A stretch of 64,000 bases of DNA from SZUA-35 sp965530755 (GTDB lineage: Bacteria; Actinomycetota; Acidimicrobiia; Acidimicrobiales; SZUA-35), in NCBI GenBank assembly GCA_965530755.1, contig CBESNA010000001.1:1-64000 (forward strand), given 5' to 3'. The position numbers and the translations under genes are program-made. Positions 60,384 to 64,000 of the stretch are shown in pieces (positions within the stretch are counted from its first letter, which is position 1; each line of letters opens with the position of its first letter). The notes under the pieces were generated by a model. The model saw only the letters and a program-made list of their open reading frames with translations, searched no databases and was not told the DNA's origin.

Positions 60384-61639
60384 GAGAGGTCGAAGAGCTC
60401 CCGCACCGACTCGACGAGACGGTCACCTCTCCGCGACCCTCCTGCGTCCTTGAGAGTCGCTGACGGCGGGTGAAGCAACTTCTTGACCAGACCACGAGTG
60501 AGGGCATCGACCGCTGCGGCTTGCTCTCCACTGAGGCTGTCGAGACGCTTGTCGAACCGGGCAATCTCGTCTGATCGAACCGAATCGGCCCAGCGGTGGA
60601 GGCTGCCGAGGAGCGGATCGACCTCGGCCGCACCGGCCGACCGTTGGAAGAGCGCCATCTGGTCTTCCATCACCGAGCGGGCGGCGGAGACTTCCTTCTG
60701 GCGTTCCTCGAGGCCGCGGTTGGCGAAGGCCTGCAAGTCGGACAGCACCATCAGATCGACATCGTCGAAGGCCATCACGCCAGGATCGACGTCGCGAGGC
60801 ACAGCGAGGTCGAGGATGAGAAGGCGACGGCCGCTGGCATCAAGCGCGGCGCGGACCGTCGCTGCGTCGAGCACCACACCGGGAGCCCCGGTGGCGCTGA
60901 CCACGACGTCGGCCGATGCGACTGCTGCTGTCAGATCATGGAAGGGCACCACATCCGCCCCGATCGGGGCGGCGATCTCAGCGGCACGGTCAGCGGTGCG
61001 ATTGGTGACCGACACCAGCGCCGAAGCTGTCTTCGCCAGCGCACCGGCGACACCAGCACCCACTTCGCCGGCGCCGATGAGCAACACACGGCGTCCGGCG
61101 AGATCACCGAGACGTTCGGTGACGAGGGAGACGGCTGCGTGGGAGATCGATGCGGTCCGTCGCCCGATGGCGGTCTCGGTCCGCACCCGCTTGCCGGCGA
61201 TCACGGCGTTCTCGAACAACGGATTCAGCAGTGGCCCGGCGGTTCCCTCGATGCGGGCCCGCTCCCACGCGGTCCGGATCTGGCCGAGGATCTCGTGCTC
61301 GCCGAGGACGGCCGAGTCGAGTCCGGCAGACACCGAGAAGAGATGGTCGACCGCCTCGCCATCAAAATGCACGTAGAGATGATCGACGAACGTCGACGAG
61401 TCGACACCGACGATCAGGCTCAGGGCCTCCCTGACATCTCGGTAGGCATCGTGGAAGCGTTCGGCGTGGACATAGACCTCGGTGCGGTTGCACGTCGAGA
61501 GCAACACGACCTCGTTCACCACGGGGCTCGACGCGATCTCGCTGAGCGCCTTGGGCACCACGTCGGCGGGGAGACTCATCAGCTCGAGCACGCCGATGGG
61601 GGCAGAGCGATGGTTCAGCCCGATGGCGATGACGGTCAT
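60380..61639 (-). CDS. hemA: Glutamyl-tRNA reductase
   Basis: The ATG at 61639 follows GAGGAGA and gives 419 aa (MTVIAIGLNHRSAPI). The nucleophilic cysteine is Cys-50 in LLSTCNRTEVYV; GEHEILGQIRTAWERA and the NADPH loop LLIGAGEVGAGVAG are clear. It catalyses the first committed step of the C5 route, using charged tRNA-Glu. It is usually the feedback target of haem. A 103-bp gap separates it from rex and could hold a weak internal promoter; I see no clear one. Confidence 0.97.
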   Translation of the reverse strand: MTVIAIGLNHRSAPIGVLELMSLPADVVPKALSEIASSPVVNEVVLLSTCNRTEVYVHAERFHDAYRDVREALSLIVGVDSSTFVDHLYVHFDGEAVDHLFSVSAGLDSAVLGEHEILGQIRTAWERARIEGTAGPLLNPLFENAVIAGKRVRTETAIGRRTASISHAAVSLVTERLGDLAGRRVLLIGAGEVGAGVAGALAKTASALVSVTNRTADRAAEIAAPIGADVVPFHDLTAAVASADVVVSATGAPGVVLDAATVRAALDASGRRLLILDLAVPRDVDPGVMAFDDVDLMVLSDLQAFANRGLEERQKEVSAARSVMEDQMALFQRSAGAAEVDPLLGSLHRWADSVRSDEIARFDKRLDSLSGEQAAAVDALTRGLVKKLLHPPSATLKDAGGSRRGDRLVESVRELFDLS

Positions 61640-61742
61640 GAGTCTCCTCGACGATGATTCGAGCGGGAACCTTTGGTCGCCGAACGCGACCATTGTCGCA
61701 GTTCTGACGGCGTCTGCACCACTCCGGCGCGGGTGGAACCCG

Positions 61743-62450
61743 TCACGCGACGATTCCGGTCTCTTGGGCCGGCTCGGTTCGACGGCGAGCAATCGGCACG
61801 CCGACACCGTTGCGGGCGCTGTTCGCCCGTTGTTGATAGAAGCTCAGGATCTGGAGTTCGGTCGCCAGATCAACCCGCCGGACCTCGACATCCTCGGCGG
61901 TCTGAACCGACGTCGCGGTGAAGTTGAGCAGCGAGGTGACCCCCGCCGCAGCGAGAATGTCGGCCGCCGACTGCGCTCCTTCGGGTGGGGTCGCCAGCAC
62001 GGCGACGGCGAGATGCTCGCGGGCAACCACAGTCGCAGCGTCATCGATGTGCTCGACGAGAATGCCGCTGACCGAGGATCCGACGACGTCAGGATCGACG
62101 TCGAGCAAGGCTCGAACGGGGAAGCCACGATCACCCAGACCGGAGTAGTTGGCGAGTGCTCGACCGAGGTTGCCGACGCCGACGATCACGACCGGCCAGT
62201 CCTGATTGAGCCCGAGCGAGCCGCTGATCTCGAACACGAGATACTTCGTGTCGTAACCGACGCCTCGGGTTCCCGTGATCTCGAGCGACGCGAGATCTCG
62301 GCGCAGCGTGGCCGGATTGACACCGACGAGCTGGGCCAATCGGTCGGACGAGATCGTGGATTCGCCATCCTTCGCCGCATCGACCACGCACTGGAGGTAC
62401 TGCGGGAGCCGAGCCACGGTGGCTTCGGAGACTCGTCCGCTGGGAACCAT
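61743..62450 (-). CDS. rex: Redox-sensing transcriptional repressor Rex
   Basis: The repressor releases DNA when NADH rises. The N-terminal winged helix (LPQYLQCVVDAAKDGES; SSDRLAQLVGVNPATLRRDLA) precedes a Rossmann domain with VVIVGVGNLGRALANY (about 88) and a domain-swap helix at the end. I choose the second of two tandem ATGs (62450, 235 aa) because TAGCCT lies exactly 6 nt before it. In Streptomyces the same order rex-hemA-hemC-hemD is under Rex control. It is the first gene of the hem operon here. Confidence 0.95.
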   Translation of the reverse strand: MVPSGRVSEATVARLPQYLQCVVDAAKDGESTISSDRLAQLVGVNPATLRRDLASLEITGTRGVGYDTKYLVFEISGSLGLNQDWPVVIVGVGNLGRALANYSGLGDRGFPVRALLDVDPDVVGSSVSGILVEHIDDAATVVAREHLAVAVLATPPEGAQSAADILAAAGVTSLLNFTATSVQTAEDVEVRRVDLATELQILSFYQQRANSARNGVGVPIARRRTEPAQETGIVA

Positions 62451-62456
62451 CATGCG

Positions 62457-62479
62457 AGGCTAGACAGCAGTTTTCACAA
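62457..62479 (-). promoter_or_regulatory. rex promoter with partial Rex site
   Basis: TAGCCT (62462-62457) lies 6 nt before the second ATG of rex. Just upstream, TTGTGAAAA (62479-62471) matches the left half of the Rex consensus exactly, but the right half is not conserved. Autoregulation through a degraded site is possible. Confidence 0.35.
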
Positions 62480-62531
62480 ATGCACGAAGCAAGGTGGACG
62501 TGCTCGTGGGCGCCGCACACAAGTGGCTCGC

Positions 62532-63518
62532 TCAATTCCCGCTGGTGCCATGATCCCCGAGCCCCGCGGAGGCTGCCGAGGTGAACACGATCCGGCGGGG
62601 CACCTTGGGCGCCTCGAGCCGCTCCAAGCAGAACTCGATCAACTCGCGCTCGAGGATCGGCCGCTCGCCGACGGTCGGCAGCTTCGTTGCGGCAACGTAC
62701 GCGACCAGCCGTTCCCCCGTCGTCGCGTCCGGCTCACCGACCACCGAAACCGCTTCGACGATCGAGTGAGCCCCCAGCACGCGTTCGACCTCGGAAGCCG
62801 AGACCTCGAGCCCGGACACGACGATCACGTCGTCGGGGCCGTCGGCGGTGCGTTCCCGTGCCGGCGCGTTGTCGACGAGGATCGTGGCCCCGATTGCCAG
62901 ACCTGCGTGGAGAACGTCGAGCCCGGACGAATCATGCAGCGGCCCGATGCCGAGCACGACCGGCTCGTCGCCGGCCGACTCGACCAGTCTCGAGGTCATG
63001 GCATCAATGGTTGCCGCAACCTCGCCATGGGTCCGGGCCACACGCAACGCACCGATCGACAGAACGGCAGGATGGTCATCGTCGACGTCGGTGCCGGGGA
63101 CCCATCCGTGGTCGAGCAACGCCAGACGATCTGCGGCGGAGGCGAAGACGTGCTTGGTTCCAGTCAGGTCGGGTCTCGAATCGGCCCAGGCGGATGCAGC
63201 GACCGCATCAGCGATCACGGCGGCCGGGTGGTAGTCGTCGACGAGACGAGCGATCTCCTTGCGAGTGGTCTGCGGATCCAAAGGCATCGAGACCAAGCCG
63301 GCAGTGACGCAGGCCAGATGGAAGACCACACTGAGGTCGGTGTTGTCGCCGATGAGCAGCACGTGATCGCCCACCTCGAGACCGGCGGCGACCAGGCCAC
63401 CGCGCACGGCGCCGACCATTTCACCGAGTGCTCCGTAAGAGACCTGCCCACCACCATCGGTGATCAGTGCGACCCGCTCGTCGGCGATGACCGGAAATCG
63501 ACGGGCGAGGTTGGTCAT
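62532..63518 (-). CDS. Truncated adenylate-forming enzyme homolog (probable pseudoenzyme)
   Basis: The 328-aa protein aligns by eye with AMP-dependent acyl-CoA synthetases at both ends: VSYGALGEMVGAVRGGL-GDHVLLIGDN (A1/A2 region) and VSGLEVSASEVERVL-GEPDATTGERLVAYV (A8 region). The centre is missing. There is no YTSGTTGxPK loop, no A4/A5 or YRTGD segment, and the C-terminal catalytic lysine motif is replaced by SAGLGDHGTSGN. A normal enzyme has about 500 residues. The frame is open and codon use is normal, so it is probably expressed with a non-catalytic role. The ATG overlaps the stop of the small membrane-protein gene (ATGA). Confidence 0.75.
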   Translation of the reverse strand: MTNLARRFPVIADERVALITDGGGQVSYGALGEMVGAVRGGLVAAGLEVGDHVLLIGDNTDLSVVFHLACVTAGLVSMPLDPQTTRKEIARLVDDYHPAAVIADAVAASAWADSRPDLTGTKHVFASAADRLALLDHGWVPGTDVDDDHPAVLSIGALRVARTHGEVAATIDAMTSRLVESAGDEPVVLGIGPLHDSSGLDVLHAGLAIGATILVDNAPARERTADGPDDVIVVSGLEVSASEVERVLGAHSIVEAVSVVGEPDATTGERLVAYVAATKLPTVGERPILERELIEFCLERLEAPKVPRRIVFTSAASAGLGDHGTSGN

Positions 63519-63673
63519 GTGAGATCGGGAGCGTCGAGTTCGATCACGATCAGTCCGGATTCGGTATCCGGATCGCCGTCGCCGCTTGGGGCCAGCACCA
63601 CGAACTGGAGCGCAGCGGCGCCGAGGATCGCGAGGAGTAGTACGGCGATGGCGAGCACGACGCCGGGTCTCAT
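63515..63673 (-). CDS. 52-residue single-helix membrane protein
   Basis: The ATG at 63673 overlaps the stop of the SAM-hydrolase gene (ATGA), and its TGA overlaps the next ATG (ATGA). One hydrophobic helix (VVLAIAVLLLAILGAAALQF, 5-24) is followed by an acidic tail (GDGDPDTESGLIVIELDAPD), a typical small anchored peptide. Family unknown. The double overlap is strong evidence that it is translated. Confidence 0.72.
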   Translation of the reverse strand: MRPGVVLAIAVLLLAILGAAALQFVVLAPSGDGDPDTESGLIVIELDAPDLT

Positions 63674-64000
63674 GAGATCTCCAAAGGATCGATGACCGGG
63701 GGAACCGTGGTCGGTTTCTGCCCGAGCGTGACCGCTGTCGAGCCCACGGCGGTTCTGCCGGTGGCGGGCCGGAGCGTGAGCGCATCTCCTTCGTTGATCT
63801 CGAGTTCGAACGCAGCCGATCCCCGGTCGACCGCGATCGACAGGAGACCGTAGGAATCCACGAGCAGCCCGACACTGCCCGTCGAGATCTCGGCAAAGGC
63901 CTGCACTCTCTGCGCCGTTCGGGTGGTTCGGCCACCCTCGATGGAGACGTGTTCCGGCCAGGACGCCAGGTCGGCGGGATCGACGTTGAGCTGGGCGTTT
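63670..64000 (-). CDS. SAM-hydroxide adenosyltransferase (DUF62-type), C-terminal part
   Basis: The frame is open to the window end. The visible 110 residues begin NAQLNVDPADLASWPEHV, then EISTGSVGLLVDSYGLLSIAVDRGSAA and EINEGDALTLRP. This fits the C-terminal beta domain of the S-adenosylmethionine hydrolase family related to fluorinase and chlorinase, in which GN-x-QLN and VDSYG-type segments shape the adenine pocket. The N-terminal catalytic domain is outside the window. The 3' end overlaps the small membrane-protein gene. Confidence 0.75.
   Translation of the reverse strand, partial: NAQLNVDPADLASWPEHVSIEGGRTTRTAQRVQAFAEISTGSVGLLVDSYGLLSIAVDRGSAAFELEINEGDALTLRPATGRTAVGSTAVTLGQKPTTVPPVIDPLEIS

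Noticed and set aside
62462..62479. Second full Rex operator in front of rex
   Set aside because: Only the left half TTGTGAA matches; the right half is not conserved, so I list it only as a partial site.

Overview
The window is GC-rich chromosomal DNA packed with long operons, many of whose genes are joined by 1-4 nt overlaps. The gene content points to a high-GC actinobacterium. Pointers are a rex-hemA-hemC-hemD-hemB-hemL operon as in Streptomyces, a C-D-C type HemB metal motif, and a mixed menaquinol:cytochrome c system. A class Acidimicrobiia (Ilumatobacter-like) origin is my inference from overall gene style; no database search was made.

Layout. 1-13.8 kb holds a partial tRNA-Thr, an unrecognised membrane ATPase, a GNAT acetyltransferase, yajQ, tRNA-Tyr, htpX, a divergent dihydropteroate-synthase-like protein, an amino-acid ABC binding protein and permease, a HAD phosphatase, acs, a methyltransferase, a TetR regulator, a MidA/NDUFAF7-type complex I assembly methyltransferase and a GGDEF sensor. 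13.8-24.7 kb is an 11-gene complex I operon (nuoA-B-C-D-H-I-J-K-L-M-N, here nuo1) that lacks the NADH-oxidising module nuoEFG. 24.8-30.6 kb holds glgB, an SDR oxidoreductase, a VOC protein, dusB, a YnfA-type membrane protein and a MerR regulator. 30.6-46.8 kb is a complete 14-gene complex I operon (nuo2). Directly upstream of it, and probably in the same transcription unit, is a cytochrome bc operon (46.8-52.8 kb) with a split b6-type cytochrome b, subunit IV, Rieske protein, di-haem cytochrome c, ferredoxin and two unknown membrane proteins. A near-perfect Rex operator lies at the head of that unit. 53.1-56.5 kb carries a divergent mono-haem cytochrome c and a large secreted metalloprotease. 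56.5-62.5 kb is the rex-hem operon. 62.5-64 kb carries a SAM-hydroxide adenosyltransferase end, a 52-residue membrane protein and an adenylate-forming pseudoenzyme, all overlapping.

How the parts fit. Two complex I enzymes, a menaquinol:cytochrome c reductase, haem biosynthesis, a complex I assembly factor and the NADH/NAD+ sensor Rex all sit within 53 kb. The 14-subunit enzyme and the bc complex appear to be transcribed together from a Rex-controlled promoter. The 11-subunit enzyme has its own short promoter region and must take electrons from something other than NuoEFG.

Most unusual observations. (1) Four junctions of nuo1 (B/C, C/D, D/H, H/I) are filled by tiny ORFs that preserve start/stop overlap at both ends; two of them were built by tandem duplication. 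None is present in nuo2. (2) A roughly 50-bp repeat occurs five times, only between convergent genes. Four copies begin 6-12 nt after a stop codon, always in the same orientation relative to that gene. (3) The second NuoL carries a coiled-coil insertion of about 150 residues. (4) The motif IP-x-HLL-x-RS recurs in two subunits around the bc complex. (5) Many genes have a TAnnnT hexamer 6-8 nt before the start codon, suggesting leaderless mRNAs.
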